From positions 558,001 to 622,000 of the forward strand of contig NZ_JBFEFI010000001.1 of NCBI RefSeq assembly GCF_040717535.1: 64,000 bases of DNA. The letters run 5' to 3'. The DNA comes from Thalassoglobus sp. JC818 (GTDB taxonomy: Bacteria > Planctomycetota > Planctomycetia > Planctomycetales > Planctomycetaceae). Position numbers and translations under genes: made by a program. The notes beneath the pieces were generated by a model. That model saw nothing but the letters and a program-made list of their open reading frames with translations, was not told where the DNA came from and made no database searches. Below, one piece after another: positions 39,394 through 48,330 of the stretch (position 1 is its first letter; each line of letters starts with the position of its first letter).

Positions 39394-40548
39394 TTATTGT
39401 CCCTCGATGTATTTGAGTTGAATGGAGACATCCGGGAGTTTCTTCTGAAGTTCTTCGACACCGGCCTCGGTCACGGCAGTCCGCGTCACCTTCAAGTCTT
39501 TGAGGGCTTTCAAAGTTTCCAACTCCTGAATTCCGGCATCCGTCACCGATGTCGATCCGAGGTGTAAAAACTCCAGGTCAGACATGTCCTTCAGGCTTGG
39601 AATCCCGGCATCGGTCAGTTGAGTGTTGTCGAGGTTCAACCACTTCATTTTGTTCAACCCAGCGAGGTGAGCCGCACCTGCGTCACTCATCGCAACTCGC
39701 CACAAGTTGAGTCGCTCAAGGTCACCCATGTTCGCCAGTGCAGACAAATCGTTGTCGAACATTGAGCTGTTCTCACTCAGGTCGAGATCGGTCAGCGGCA
39801 GGTCCTGAACGTGAGTCAATCCCGCACCAGTCACTTGTGACAATTTCGAAATCCGCAGCTTCTTAAGCTTTGGAAACTGCTGAACCTGCTTGAGGTCTTC
39901 GTCACCGACGAGCGTCCCGGCGAGGTAGAGTTCTTCGAGGTTTTCGAGACCGTTCAACTTTGCGAGTCCATCGCCGCTGACCCACAGGAAATCGAGTAGG
40001 AGGGCTTTCAAGTTTGTCAGTTGCCCGACAGATTCCATGCCTTCATCGTCGACTGTGGTCGCTCCCGATTTCCCGGAAAGTCGAAGCGCGCGGAGTTCTT
40101 TGAGACCGACAAGGTGAGCGAGTCCATCGTTGCTGATGGCACAGTCACGCAAGTCCAGATTTCTCAACGTCTCAATCTTCCCGAGAGTTTCGAGTCCCGC
40201 ATCGGTGATTTCGGTTTCATTCAATAGAACCGATTGCAAACCGCTCAAGCGAGGCAGAATCAGAAGATACTCGTCGTTGATCTTTTTGCCGCGATAATCA
40301 ACTTCGGTCACCACTCCGTCGCTGTTGACTTTGACATTGGCAGCAGCGCGTCGAATCGCCTGGACCATGTTTTCATCATCCCCGCCGACACTTGGCGGAG
40401 GGGCAGGGGAGGCGCTCGGCGGCGGATTCTCAACCGCAGGTTCCACGGTCGGCTTGGCAGTCGTGTCTTCCGGTGGATTTTCCCCGACGCATCCTGAAAC
40501 GAAGCCCCACGCTCCGCATGCCATCAACAATAGAAATGTTTTTCTCAT
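39394..40548 (-). CDS. Leucine-rich-repeat lipoprotein
   Basis: 384 residues. The N-terminal lipoprotein signal is MRKTFLLLMACGAWGFVSGC with lipobox VSGC (Cys20). A Pro-rich spacer follows to about residue 55. From about residue 80 there are around ten leucine-rich repeats of 24 residues with the recurrent pattern LxxLxxLxLxxTxIxDxGLxxL (examples: VLLNETEITDAGLETLG, WLNLDNTQLTDAGIPSLK, FLHLGSTSVTDAGIQELE). This is a protein-binding solenoid of the type abundant in planctomycetes. It lies just downstream of a Gfo/Idh gene on the same strand (54-bp gap) and may be co-transcribed with it. Binding partner unknown. Confidence 0.88.
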   Translation of the reverse strand: MRKTFLLLMACGAWGFVSGCVGENPPEDTTAKPTVEPAVENPPPSASPAPPPSVGGDDENMVQAIRRAAANVKVNSDGVVTEVDYRGKKINDEYLLILPRLSGLQSVLLNETEITDAGLETLGKIETLRNLDLRDCAISNDGLAHLVGLKELRALRLSGKSGATTVDDEGMESVGQLTNLKALLLDFLWVSGDGLAKLNGLENLEELYLAGTLVGDEDLKQVQQFPKLKKLRISKLSQVTGAGLTHVQDLPLTDLDLSENSSMFDNDLSALANMGDLERLNLWRVAMSDAGAAHLAGLNKMKWLNLDNTQLTDAGIPSLKDMSDLEFLHLGSTSVTDAGIQELETLKALKDLKVTRTAVTEAGVEELQKKLPDVSIQLKYIEGQ

Positions 40549-40602
40549 CAGTGTCAGTTCTCATTCCAAATAGTAGCAGTTGGTCGATAAGCGAGTGAAT
40601 GT

Positions 40603-41916
40603 CTATCCCAGATTCGGAATCGACCATCCCTTGCGGTATTCGCGATGAAGGAATTCCGACGCACCTGGGTTTCCTTCACAGACCAACTCTTCGCTGTTCC
40701 AGTTGATTTTGCTTTGTGATCGGTAGGCAACATTGCCGAGCAACACGGTTTCGGTAAGTGGTCCAGAGTATTCGAACGGGCAGGATGTCTTTCCGATTCC
40801 CGCGACGGCGTTCGTCCATTCCTGATAGTGATTGTGATCACTCATATCCGGCCATTCGTAGTCGGCGAATTTTGCTTTCGGGAAGAGTTCTGGCATCTCA
40901 GGAAATCCAACAAACAGATTCCCTTCTGATCCGCGATACAGAACTCCATTCTTCGAGCCTGCCCAGTCCTCCGGGGCATCAAACAACTCTCGATCCGGTT
41001 GTCTGCCGGCTTCGTACCAGTGAACGAGAACCTCGTCTGTGGTGTGTTTCGTTCCGGGGAACGTGTATTGAACCTCACACCAAAGCGGCCCACTTTCAGG
41101 GCTGGGCTCTGGTCCCTCAGCCATCACGGTTTTCGGAGCCCCCAGTTCCAGTCCATGCACGACGGGATCGAGAAGATGGCATCCCATGTCGCCCAGTGCA
41201 CCGGTTCCGAAGTCCCACCAGCCACGCCAATGGAAGGGATGATAAAGCGAAGCGACATACGGTCGCTCGGGAGCCACTCCAAGCCACAAATCCCAAGCGA
41301 CGGTCTTTGGAGCTGGGTCGTGATGTTCAGGACGTGTCAGCCCCTGTTTCCAGAAGTTACCGGGTCGGTCTGTCCAGACGTGAACTTCATGCACTTTTCC
41401 CACGACACCTTTGCGGAGAGCATCGACTGCCAGCTTCAAACGAGCAGTTGCGTGATGCTGGATTCCCATTTGAGTCACGACACCCGCTTCTTGAGCGGCT
41501 TCAGTGAGAGTTCGTGATTCTTTGACCGAATGAGTCAACGGCTTCTGACCGTAGACATGCTTACCCGCATGAATTGCACTGAGCGTGACAGGAGCGTGCA
41601 TGTGATCGGGCGTTGAAATGGTCACAGCATCGATGCCGGGCATTTCGAGGAGTTTTCGCCAGTCAGCGAACTTTTTGGCTTTGGGAAATTGCTCACTCGC
41701 TTTCAGCAGTCGACCTTCGTCGATGTCACAGATCGCGACAATTTCGTTGCCCTTCGAGCACTCCAGCATGTCGGACCAGCCTTTGCCGCCGACGCCGACA
41801 CAGGCGATCATTACAGGGTCGTGATTTGTTTGAGCTTGCGCGACGAGAGGTCCAAGGAGGGCAGTGGCTGCGGCGCTTTGAAGGAAGGTCCGTCGATCGA
41901 GAAATGGTGAAGTCAT
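40603..41916 (-). CDS. Tat-exported Gfo/Idh/MocA family oxidoreductase
   Basis: Second secreted oxidoreductase of this family, 437 residues from ATG 41916 (CAGGAG lies about 8 nt upstream, and a Tat signal DRRTFLQSAAATALLG follows at once, which decides this start over an in-frame extension of 38 codons). Rossmann start VMIACVGVGGKGWSDML; family motif HVYGQKPLTHSV with Lys in QKP rather than the more usual EKP; later STPDHMHAPVTLSAIHAG, GVVTQMGIQHHA and DMGCHLLDPVVHGLEL. It is related to the copy at 37907 but clearly diverged. The DUF6807 gene lies upstream on the same strand and the LRR lipoprotein downstream. Confidence 0.92.
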   Translation of the reverse strand: MTSPFLDRRTFLQSAAATALLGPLVAQAQTNHDPVMIACVGVGGKGWSDMLECSKGNEIVAICDIDEGRLLKASEQFPKAKKFADWRKLLEMPGIDAVTISTPDHMHAPVTLSAIHAGKHVYGQKPLTHSVKESRTLTEAAQEAGVVTQMGIQHHATARLKLAVDALRKGVVGKVHEVHVWTDRPGNFWKQGLTRPEHHDPAPKTVAWDLWLGVAPERPYVASLYHPFHWRGWWDFGTGALGDMGCHLLDPVVHGLELGAPKTVMAEGPEPSPESGPLWCEVQYTFPGTKHTTDEVLVHWYEAGRQPDRELFDAPEDWAGSKNGVLYRGSEGNLFVGFPEMPELFPKAKFADYEWPDMSDHNHYQEWTNAVAGIGKTSCPFEYSGPLTETVLLGNVAYRSQSKINWNSEELVCEGNPGASEFLHREYRKGWSIPNLG

Positions 41917-42036
41917 GAATTCTCCTGAGGTCATTTCTGGTGAGGGCCACATCATAGAACAAGTTGCCCGCGTCTGTGCACTCGCTGGAAGTGATTGACT
42001 CACCATTTTGCGTTGTTTGTTCTGCAACAATCACGC

Positions 42037-42049
42037 ATCAAGATATGTT
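42037..42049 (-). promoter_or_regulatory. Copy of the AACATATCTTGAT motif upstream of Gfo/Idh
   Basis: On the minus strand this reads AACATATCTTGAT, identical over 13 bases to 37692-37704. It lies 120 nt before the Gfo/Idh start at 41916, just after the DUF6807 stop, in the same orientation to its gene as the other copy. The left half of the palindrome is not conserved here. Confidence 0.3.
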
Positions 42050-42056
42050 CCTAAAA

Positions 42057-42995
42057 CTATTCTTTCCCGTTTTGCAACTCATAATGCTGATGTGGACGTT
42101 TCGAACGAACCACCTCCAGCCACGGTAGTTTTTTCCATTCTGAAAAGAGCTCATTGGCTGCTGCCGGATCGACGGGGCCATCATGCACATGCAGGAGGTA
42201 GCGCAACTTCAATGGTCGCTCCTTTGATGTTTCCAACGGACCGGAGAAGCAAGCGGATGCGCCCATCCACCCATCTTCGCGAACATGCCATTTCGTTGGA
42301 TGCGAGGGATTCCCAGGGTGATCGAAGTACGTCATGCCGGAGACTGCTTTCGTTTGATTGCCAGCTTCGTCGTAGTCTGCCAATGAACCCGAGTAGTCCA
42401 TCCAGACGTTCTCCTGACCAAAGAGATCGGGTTCGCCTGTCGCCCCCGAAGCTCCGGTGAGCACTCCGTCTCCAAAATGCACCGAAATCGACTTTGCGAC
42501 ACGGACTGCAAGAAACCCGTAGTTGGTCTTCTGAAACTCGATCATCTCGCTTTCAGGGTGAAAGGTGGACTGCAGATCGAGTGTGTAGCTGGAATCGGGA
42601 AGAGAACGAATTTGCACGATCAATTCCTGATGGAGCAGGGGAGTGGGATCGTGACCATCAACCCACTCCAGGCGAACCGCCATTCGGGCCACACCTTCTC
42701 CATCTTCGTAAACGAACCACTCTTTCTGGCGAATCTGCGGAAGCCCGTTTGCCCAGAAGTCGATTCCAAGCACACGATGATGTGCGAACCAGACCGACTG
42801 ATGGTGATCGTGATTGGGAGCACCGGGATGACCCATTCGCGTCAGTGACTGTCTGCTAGAAGAATTCACCGGATAGAAGAACGGACGCGGGTAATGCGAT
42901 CCAAAATGCCAACGGGTCTTCTCGACTCCATCGATCCGAAAACTGACCTGATCGTCGGGAAGAGGAATGATTTCGCAAAAGGGAATTCGGCTCAT
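42057..42995 (-). CDS. DUF6807 (PmoA-like) protein, no signal peptide
   Basis: 312 residues from ATG 42995. Resembles DUF6807: HFGSHYPRPFFYPVNSSSRQSLTRMGHPGAPNHDHHQSVWFAHHRVLGIDFW, with its run of His residues (HDHHQS and HH), and GFLAVRVAKSISVHFG. These conserved His residues could form a metal site, as an inference. It has no signal peptide, unlike the paralogue at 34818, so the two probably act in different compartments. It is 140 bp upstream of a Gfo/Idh/MocA gene on the same strand, the usual family context. Divergent from the PEP-CTERM gene. Confidence 0.83.
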   Translation of the reverse strand: MSRIPFCEIIPLPDDQVSFRIDGVEKTRWHFGSHYPRPFFYPVNSSSRQSLTRMGHPGAPNHDHHQSVWFAHHRVLGIDFWANGLPQIRQKEWFVYEDGEGVARMAVRLEWVDGHDPTPLLHQELIVQIRSLPDSSYTLDLQSTFHPESEMIEFQKTNYGFLAVRVAKSISVHFGDGVLTGASGATGEPDLFGQENVWMDYSGSLADYDEAGNQTKAVSGMTYFDHPGNPSHPTKWHVREDGWMGASACFSGPLETSKERPLKLRYLLHVHDGPVDPAAANELFSEWKKLPWLEVVRSKRPHQHYELQNGKE

Positions 42996-43476
42996 CAGCA
43001 AGTCTCATCTCGTTTTGGGTCGGAACATCCATCGCCCCCTGCAGCAGACAGTTTCCCTCGCGTTTGTCGACATCTCTTGAACTCAATCGATCTATTCGAA
43101 GAGAAGCTCACGAAACGCGCGAACTGATCTCGCTGGGGCCAGAATCGACCTTCATTCGATTCAAGACCGCGTGGAAAAACAACCATCCGCCCCCATGTCA
43201 CCGTCTCACAGCCCAAGATCGTTCAGATCTCTGAACACGCGTTTCAAGTTCTTAACAACGAAATGCCTCGCAAACTGAACATGGGTTCGCATGCAGTAAG
43301 TTTCTGAAAAGGCAAGGGGTAAATCTGCCCAATACTCTCATTTTTCTCAAACTGACGGTTGTAATCGGTAAAACCGATTTCTTAGGGTCAACCTGAAAAC
43401 GTTGTGTGGCCAGACGGATTGTATATGGCCAGATCCCTTAATTGAGAGAGTCCGCCCAAACATTGAGAGAGAACTC
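42996..43476. other. Divergent region upstream of PEP-CTERM gene
   Basis: 481 bp with no credible coding frame. It contains the hairpin and the direct repeats listed at 43363-43433; the rest is unremarkable. Confidence 0.5.
43363..43433 (+). promoter_or_regulatory. Inverted and direct repeats upstream of PEP-CTERM gene
   Basis: AATCGGT (43363-43369) and ACCGATT (43373-43379) form a perfect 7-bp inverted repeat with an AAA spacer. Further on, TGGCCAGA occurs twice (43407-43414 and 43426-43433), 19 bp apart, close to two helical turns. These lie 45-115 bp before the ATG and could be regulator sites. Confidence 0.35.
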
Positions 43477-44433
43477 ATGAATTGCTTGCTTGAGAAGTTG
43501 CGCTTCATTCTTCCAGTATTCAGTTGTGCCTTTCTGCTCCCCGCAATGGCCTTCGCAGACCTGATCGACAATGACGTCCCCGCCGGAACTGTTGGTCATT
43601 TTGAAGTGGACGTTGATCCGGGTGGTCAGTCTGAGACCGCGAACATCACTGCGAACGGAGCGATCAGCGGAACAACGACGACGAACGTCGTGTATGAGAT
43701 GATCAACTACGTTCAAACAGGTGCTGGGGTCTCTGCCCTGAGTGGAACAGGGAGCATCACTACTGAAGACACCTATGTCAGCAGCGGTTCATTTGTCGGC
43801 TCGAACGGTAATACGGTTTTCTGGCGCTCGACAGCTTCGATCGCTGATGGTGACTCGGCAATGCGAAATGAAATCACATTCACCGTAAACAGCAACGAAA
43901 CGCTGGGTGATCTCCGATTCATGAACTACCTCGATCAAGATGTTTTCGGTATCACCGACATCTTGTTCACACGTGGTTCACTCGCCGGTGGAGATCTCGA
44001 ACTCTTTACCGTCGATCAAGATGAAGAGGCCGGAATCAGCCAGAGCGGAGCGTATTCAGACTCTCAAGGTCTTGTAAATTCAACTTTCGAAGGTTGGGCG
44101 GCTGACGAATACTCTGACCTGCAAGATGACATCACAGCGGGAACAGCTGCATTCAGTCTGACTGGGGAAGTCGACATGATATCTCTTCCAGCATTCGTCG
44201 ATCCGACATTCGGCCCAGCTTTCGGACCTGAAGACATCACCACAGCTCTCTCCTGGGTCATCGATCCGAATGCGAGTTCAGCGACTGTGATCACCTACCT
44301 TGGCGGAGTGCCAGACGTGATCGACATTCCTCCCACCAATCCAGTTCCTGAACCATCATCCATGGCGTTGCTGGCCATGGGACTGACCGGACTCGGTTGC
44401 GCTTCTCGCCGACGTAAGAACGCTGCAAAATAA
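43477..44433 (+). CDS. PEP-CTERM anchored extracellular protein
   Basis: 318 residues from ATG 43477. Signal peptide at residues 1-27 (FILPVFSCAFLLPAMAFA). The mature part is Gly/Thr/Asp-rich and beta-like, without a catalytic family I can name. The C-terminus has the complete PEP-CTERM sorting signal: VPEPSSMALLAMGLTGLGC followed by the basic ASRRRKNAAK. In this system an exosortase cleaves at the PEP motif and the protein is probably exported or exopolysaccharide-associated. No exosortase gene lies in the window. An in-frame 25-codon upstream extension is rejected because it precedes the signal peptide. A terminator follows. Confidence 0.92.
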   Translation: MNCLLEKLRFILPVFSCAFLLPAMAFADLIDNDVPAGTVGHFEVDVDPGGQSETANITANGAISGTTTTNVVYEMINYVQTGAGVSALSGTGSITTEDTYVSSGSFVGSNGNTVFWRSTASIADGDSAMRNEITFTVNSNETLGDLRFMNYLDQDVFGITDILFTRGSLAGGDLELFTVDQDEEAGISQSGAYSDSQGLVNSTFEGWAADEYSDLQDDITAGTAAFSLTGEVDMISLPAFVDPTFGPAFGPEDITTALSWVIDPNASSATVITYLGGVPDVIDIPPTNPVPEPSSMALLAMGLTGLGCASRRRKNAAK

Positions 44434-44472
44434 CGTCCGAATCCAACGAACTCAGAAGTGCGATTAAAGATC

Positions 44473-44520
44473 AACCCGGCGAAGTGACAGCTGTCATCTC
44501 GCCGGGTTTGTTTCATTTTC
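44473..44520 (+). terminator. Intrinsic terminator after PEP-CTERM gene
   Basis: AACCCGGCGA (44473-44482) pairs with TCGCCGGGTT (44499-44508); the loop contains the palindrome TGACAGCTGTCA, so the stem is longer with one mismatch. TTTGTTTCATTTTC region follows on the plus strand. It may also stop the minus-strand methyltransferase transcript. Confidence 0.88.
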
Positions 44521-44591
44521 GACTTGCTGCTGTCAACTCGTCGCAAAGATCCGAAGCCGTCGTTCGAGTAAGTCTCGGGCTGTGAAGAATT

Positions 44592-45548
44592 TCAATCGAG
44601 CTTTGCAGCGAAGACTGACTGGCACAGTGCTTCAATGTGCCGATAGTCCGTTCCACAGCATCCGCCAAGCACGTTGATGTTGTGATCGAGATTGTCGAGA
44701 AGATGCCGATGCTCCTGGCCGAATTCGTCAGGATTGCCAGAGTCGAGTTCCTCGGATCCATCGAGTTCTTCGTGACTCAATTTCGACGCGTTGGCTCGTA
44801 AGCCTCCAATGCGTGATCGCCAGCCGGCTGCACTCGTGAGAGTCTCCGCGAAGTGTGTCGGGTGAGCGCAATTGATCATGTAGTAGGCTGGACACGAACC
44901 TGTCTCTTGATCGACCTGCTCAATTGCTTCTCCCAGCGGTTGGCCGCTTGGCAGACGACCATCTGTTTCCACAGTAAATGAAATTGCAACCGGGACGCGA
45001 GCATTCTGACTCGCCAGAGCGATTCCAGCCGCTTCCTCTGCATACGTCAGCGTCATTGCAGTGATCATGTCCGCCCCGCCACTGACAAGCGATTGGATTT
45101 GCGTTCCGTGATAGTCGGCAGCTTGTTCGGAATTCATCATCGATCCGACAACGTAACCGTCGCCGCGTGGGCCAACGCATCCGCTCACAACTATCGGCTG
45201 GCCAGCTTTTTCGTTTTCTTGTCGCAGCCGCAAAAGCATGTCTACCGCCTGACGATTTACCGAGTCAAGTCGACTCAGGTTGTAACCGACTTGATCTGCC
45301 CAGTCTCGATTCGCTCGCCAGGTGACACTTTCGAGGAGGAAGCCCAACGAGAATCGATCCGCAATTGCGAGGTACTTCCTGAAGTAGTTCTGCAGATGTT
45401 GAATACCAGCATCCTCATCAAGCAGAAGGTATGCGGAATAAGCGGGGATGTCGAAACCATCATGAAAGACGAGCGTCGATTCCAACCCACCGTCGGTGAG
45501 CAGCGTACTCCCATTAAGTTGTGGCAGTTGGTTTCGATAGGAACTCAT
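44592..45548 (-). CDS. Homocysteine S-methyltransferase family protein
   Basis: 318 residues, zinc-dependent methyltransferase that moves a methyl group from S-methylmethionine, SAM or a similar donor to homocysteine. The barrel starts STLLTDGGLESTLVFHDG (residues 14-31). Zinc ligands are the Cys in YYMINCAHPTHF and the pair in NVLGGCCGTDYRHI near the C-terminus; ISFTVETDGRLPSG lies between them. Its length matches MmuM-type stand-alone enzymes rather than full MetH. No B12 or folate domain is attached. It converges with the PEP-CTERM gene. Confidence 0.9.
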   Translation of the reverse strand: MSSYRNQLPQLNGSTLLTDGGLESTLVFHDGFDIPAYSAYLLLDEDAGIQHLQNYFRKYLAIADRFSLGFLLESVTWRANRDWADQVGYNLSRLDSVNRQAVDMLLRLRQENEKAGQPIVVSGCVGPRGDGYVVGSMMNSEQAADYHGTQIQSLVSGGADMITAMTLTYAEEAAGIALASQNARVPVAISFTVETDGRLPSGQPLGEAIEQVDQETGSCPAYYMINCAHPTHFAETLTSAAGWRSRIGGLRANASKLSHEELDGSEELDSGNPDEFGQEHRHLLDNLDHNINVLGGCCGTDYRHIEALCQSVFAAKLD

Positions 45549-45923
45549 TTAAAAACTCCGTTCACCCAGATGAAATTCGGGGTACTCAAAAACTTGGAAG
45601 CGAAGATGCTCTTCGGAGATCGAACGGACTCGTGCATCCTCAAACAAGATGTCGACTCGGAACGACTTCGATCTGTCTTCTCAGAAGCGTATTCATTCTT
45701 GACCTGTGACACGATTTTCGGACACGACATCAGAAATCTCCTAAAGCAAGTTGCTCTTTCCTGTGCACTCAAAATCAGAAAACGCCCTAAATGCGTGGAT
45801 TGAACCTCGATGTGATTCCTGCCATCATCGACCAACCGATGTGACCATGCTGATCGGTCCAGAGCAACACGCTCTCAACATTTTGAAAACCTCGCTTGCA
45901 TGTCCAAAGAGACTGGTCGAAAC
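45549..45923. other. Divergent intergenic region
   Basis: About 350 bp (up to either start of the next gene). A minus-strand frame of 96 codons at 45545-45835 exists but has no recognisable features. No RNA or repeat seen. Confidence 0.45.
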
Positions 45924-46904
45924 ATGAATCCAGACCGAGATGTTGACACCGAGCAGAGCGTGAATGTTCGGGATTACAATCGACGAACGTTCTTAAAGTC
46001 GACGTCGCTGGCACTCGGGGTGAGCTTTGGCTTTTCGAAGATCTTTGCAGAGGACAATATGAAGTCAGGCTTCATCGACTGTCATTCCCATGTCTGGACA
46101 GATGACATTGAGTTATATCCTCTTCAGGGAACACAGACAGCCGCAGACTTAAAACCTCGAACGTTCACACCTGAAGAACTGCTTGCCATTGCCGAGCCGG
46201 TCGGTGTCAGTCGTGTGGTGCTAATTCAACACACAGTTTACCACGACAAAGACAACTCATATCTCGTTGACACCATCAAACATTTCCCCGGTCGTTTCTC
46301 CGGAGTTGCTTGCGTCGAACCAAGATCAGAAAACCTTTCAGATTCACTGGTCAGTCTCCACGATTCTGGTTGCCGCGGACTTCGAATTCGCCCGGGAGAT
46401 GGGGGCGTCAAACTTTGGAGCGACTCTGAGGGAATGAAGGAGATGTGGCGCCGTGGCCCAGAGATTGGGCTGGCCATGTGTCCGCTCATCAACCCGGAGT
46501 ACCTGCCGGAAGTCGATCGCATGTGCCAGTCGTTTCCAGAGACGACAGTTGTCATCGACCACTTCGCCCGAATTGGAATCGACGGAACGATTCGTCAGTC
46601 CGATCTCGACAACCTGCTGCAGCTTGCCAGATTCTCCAACGTGTTCGTCAAAGTTTCTGCGTTTTACGCACTGGGAGAAAAACAGCCTCCCCATCGCGAA
46701 CTCGTTCCGATGATCCGTCAACTCTATGACAAATTCGGACCGCAACGACTGATGTGGGGAAGCGACTGTCCTTATCAACTGACTTCGCCGAACAACTACA
46801 ACGATTCACTGGCGCTGATCACAGATCGAATCGACTTCTTGAGCGCAGACGACAAAGACTGGATTCTCAAAAAGTCCGCCGAATCGGTCTTCTTCTCGAA
46901 TTGA
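45924..46904 (+). CDS. Tat-exported amidohydrolase (amidohydrolase_2 family)
   Basis: 326 residues from ATG 45924; ATG 45900 would add eight residues and cannot be excluded. Tat signal NRRTFLKSTSLALGVSFGF. The catalytic barrel opens GFIDCHSHVWTDD (HxH metal motif) and continues with FSGVACVEPRS, GCRGLRIRPGDGG, TTVVIDHFARIG (conserved His) and LMWGSDCPYQLTSP (catalytic Asp). It resembles the lactonase/decarboxylase-type amidohydrolase_2 family (PF04909). Substrate unknown; related enzymes open lactones formed by sugar dehydrogenases, which would suit the Gfo/Idh enzymes here, as an inference. It converges tightly with aspC. Confidence 0.88.
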   Translation: MNPDRDVDTEQSVNVRDYNRRTFLKSTSLALGVSFGFSKIFAEDNMKSGFIDCHSHVWTDDIELYPLQGTQTAADLKPRTFTPEELLAIAEPVGVSRVVLIQHTVYHDKDNSYLVDTIKHFPGRFSGVACVEPRSENLSDSLVSLHDSGCRGLRIRPGDGGVKLWSDSEGMKEMWRRGPEIGLAMCPLINPEYLPEVDRMCQSFPETTVVIDHFARIGIDGTIRQSDLDNLLQLARFSNVFVKVSAFYALGEKQPPHRELVPMIRQLYDKFGPQRLMWGSDCPYQLTSPNNYNDSLALITDRIDFLSADDKDWILKKSAESVFFSN

Positions 46905-46905
46905 G

Positions 46906-46945
46906 AAAAAGTTCCTCGCAGCCAACTAGCCAGCGAGGAATTTTT
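46906..46945. terminator. Compact terminator shared by convergent genes
   Basis: TTCCTCGC (46912-46919) pairs with GCGAGGAA (46933-46940); five A precede and five T follow, so it can act on both strands. The stop codon of the aminotransferase gene lies in the loop (46926-46928). Confidence 0.8.
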
Positions 46946-48116
46946 CGAGCTGGTTGATACCTTCTTCGAGTGTTTTCAGATCGGTTGCGAATGACAATCG
47001 GACATAACCCGGAGCACCAAAGGCATCGCCGGTGACGAGTCCGACATGAGCCTGTTCGAGAGCTGCGGTGCAGAACTCGGTTGCATCATTCACAACGACG
47101 CCACCCTGCAGCGGTTTTCCGAAGAACTTGCTGACATCGAAAAATGCGTAGAACGCTCCTCCGGGAGTCGCGAAGCTCAGTCCATCGATGTTGCCCAAGC
47201 GTTCAAGGACGTATTTGCGACGTTCAGCGAAGTGCTTCAACATCTCCTGCACGCACTCTTGAGGTCCGTTCAGGGCAGCTTCTGCGGCAATCTGGCTGAT
47301 ACTGCACGGATTTGAAGTTTGCTGGCTTTGGAGGTTGCTCATGGCCTTCGTGACATCGACCGGAGCAAGAGTCCAACCGATTCGCCAACCGGTCATGGCG
47401 TAAGCTTTACTGACTCCACTGACGATGATGGTCAAGTCTTTGACGTCTTCGCCGAATGAGGCAAACGACCGGAACTCGGCACCTTCGTAGATCAAGTGCT
47501 CGTAGATTTCATCAGAGAGAACGGGAATCTGGCGTTCGACGGCAACTCTCGCGAGAGCCTCCAGCGTTTCAACCGGGTAGGCCGCTCCGGTCGGATTGCA
47601 TGGGTTGTTCAACATCATCAGTCGGGTCTTGTCTGTGATCGCAGACTCGAACTGTTCGGCTGAGAGACAGAATCCACTTTCCTGTGTCGTCGGAACAAGA
47701 ACAGGTGTCGCGCCGGTCAGTTCGACGAGTGCGCTATAGCTCACCCAATAAGGTGTTGGGATGATCACTTCGTCGCCAGGACCGCACAGGGCAGACAGAA
47801 CATTGTGGATCGAATGCTTCGCCCCGTTGGAAACGACAACTTGCGAGGGTTGATAGCTGAGGTTGTAGTCCCGCTGGTAGCGGTCGCAAATTGCCTGCTT
47901 CAGGCTGGGAGTCCCGGCAGCTGGGGTGTAGTGAGTTTCTCCGGCGTCAATCGCCTGCTTGGCTGCGTCGCAAATGTGCTCGGGAGTTGTGAAGTCCGGC
48001 TCTCCCAGCGTGAATTCGTAGACCTTAACTCCAGATGCCTTAAGTTCTTTGGCTTTCGTCGCAGCAGCGATTGTGGCGGACGGTTTGAGAGTTTGGACAG
48101 CCTTGGAGAGTCGCAT
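46926..48116 (-). CDS. aspC: Class I aspartate/aromatic aminotransferase
   Basis: 396-residue PLP aminotransferase of subgroup I-gamma, the usual bacterial aspartate aminotransferase type. MRLSKAVQTLKPSATIAAATKA is the typical start; LGEPDFTTPEHI, NNPCNPTGAAYP (substrate/PLP Asn), SDEIYEHLIYEG (Asp and Tyr), SGVSKAYAMTGWRIGW (PLP Lys) and PGYVRLSFA (substrate Arg) are all present. It transfers amino groups between aspartate and 2-oxoglutarate; some homologues also act on prephenate. The last codons form part of a shared terminator hairpin. pspA lies upstream on the same strand (214 bp). Confidence 0.93.
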   Translation of the reverse strand: MRLSKAVQTLKPSATIAAATKAKELKASGVKVYEFTLGEPDFTTPEHICDAAKQAIDAGETHYTPAAGTPSLKQAICDRYQRDYNLSYQPSQVVVSNGAKHSIHNVLSALCGPGDEVIIPTPYWVSYSALVELTGATPVLVPTTQESGFCLSAEQFESAITDKTRLMMLNNPCNPTGAAYPVETLEALARVAVERQIPVLSDEIYEHLIYEGAEFRSFASFGEDVKDLTIIVSGVSKAYAMTGWRIGWTLAPVDVTKAMSNLQSQQTSNPCSISQIAAEAALNGPQECVQEMLKHFAERRKYVLERLGNIDGLSFATPGGAFYAFFDVSKFFGKPLQGGVVVNDATEFCTAALEQAHVGLVTGDAFGAPGYVRLSFATDLKTLEEGINQLEKFLAG

Positions 48117-48330
48117 GGTTCGGAATCACAACGCTAGAAGGAATAAAGCATCACTGCTGGGTTCATACACTCCCCAGTCAGCTGGATCTTCAGAGAACGA
48201 GAGTCCTGAAGTCGAGAAAAGTTCGCAATTCGCACGATAGTCGTCGAAGTCTTTTCCCGGTCAAGCTTCGGGCCGTCAGAACTCACATGTTTTGTCAAGA
48301 AAAGTGCAGTGAGATTGCGAAGATCGACGC

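Noticed and set aside
45545-45835. 96-codon minus-strand frame between the methyltransferase and amidohydrolase genes
   Set aside because: No recognisable domain or ribosome binding site; kept only as a remark in the gap entry.
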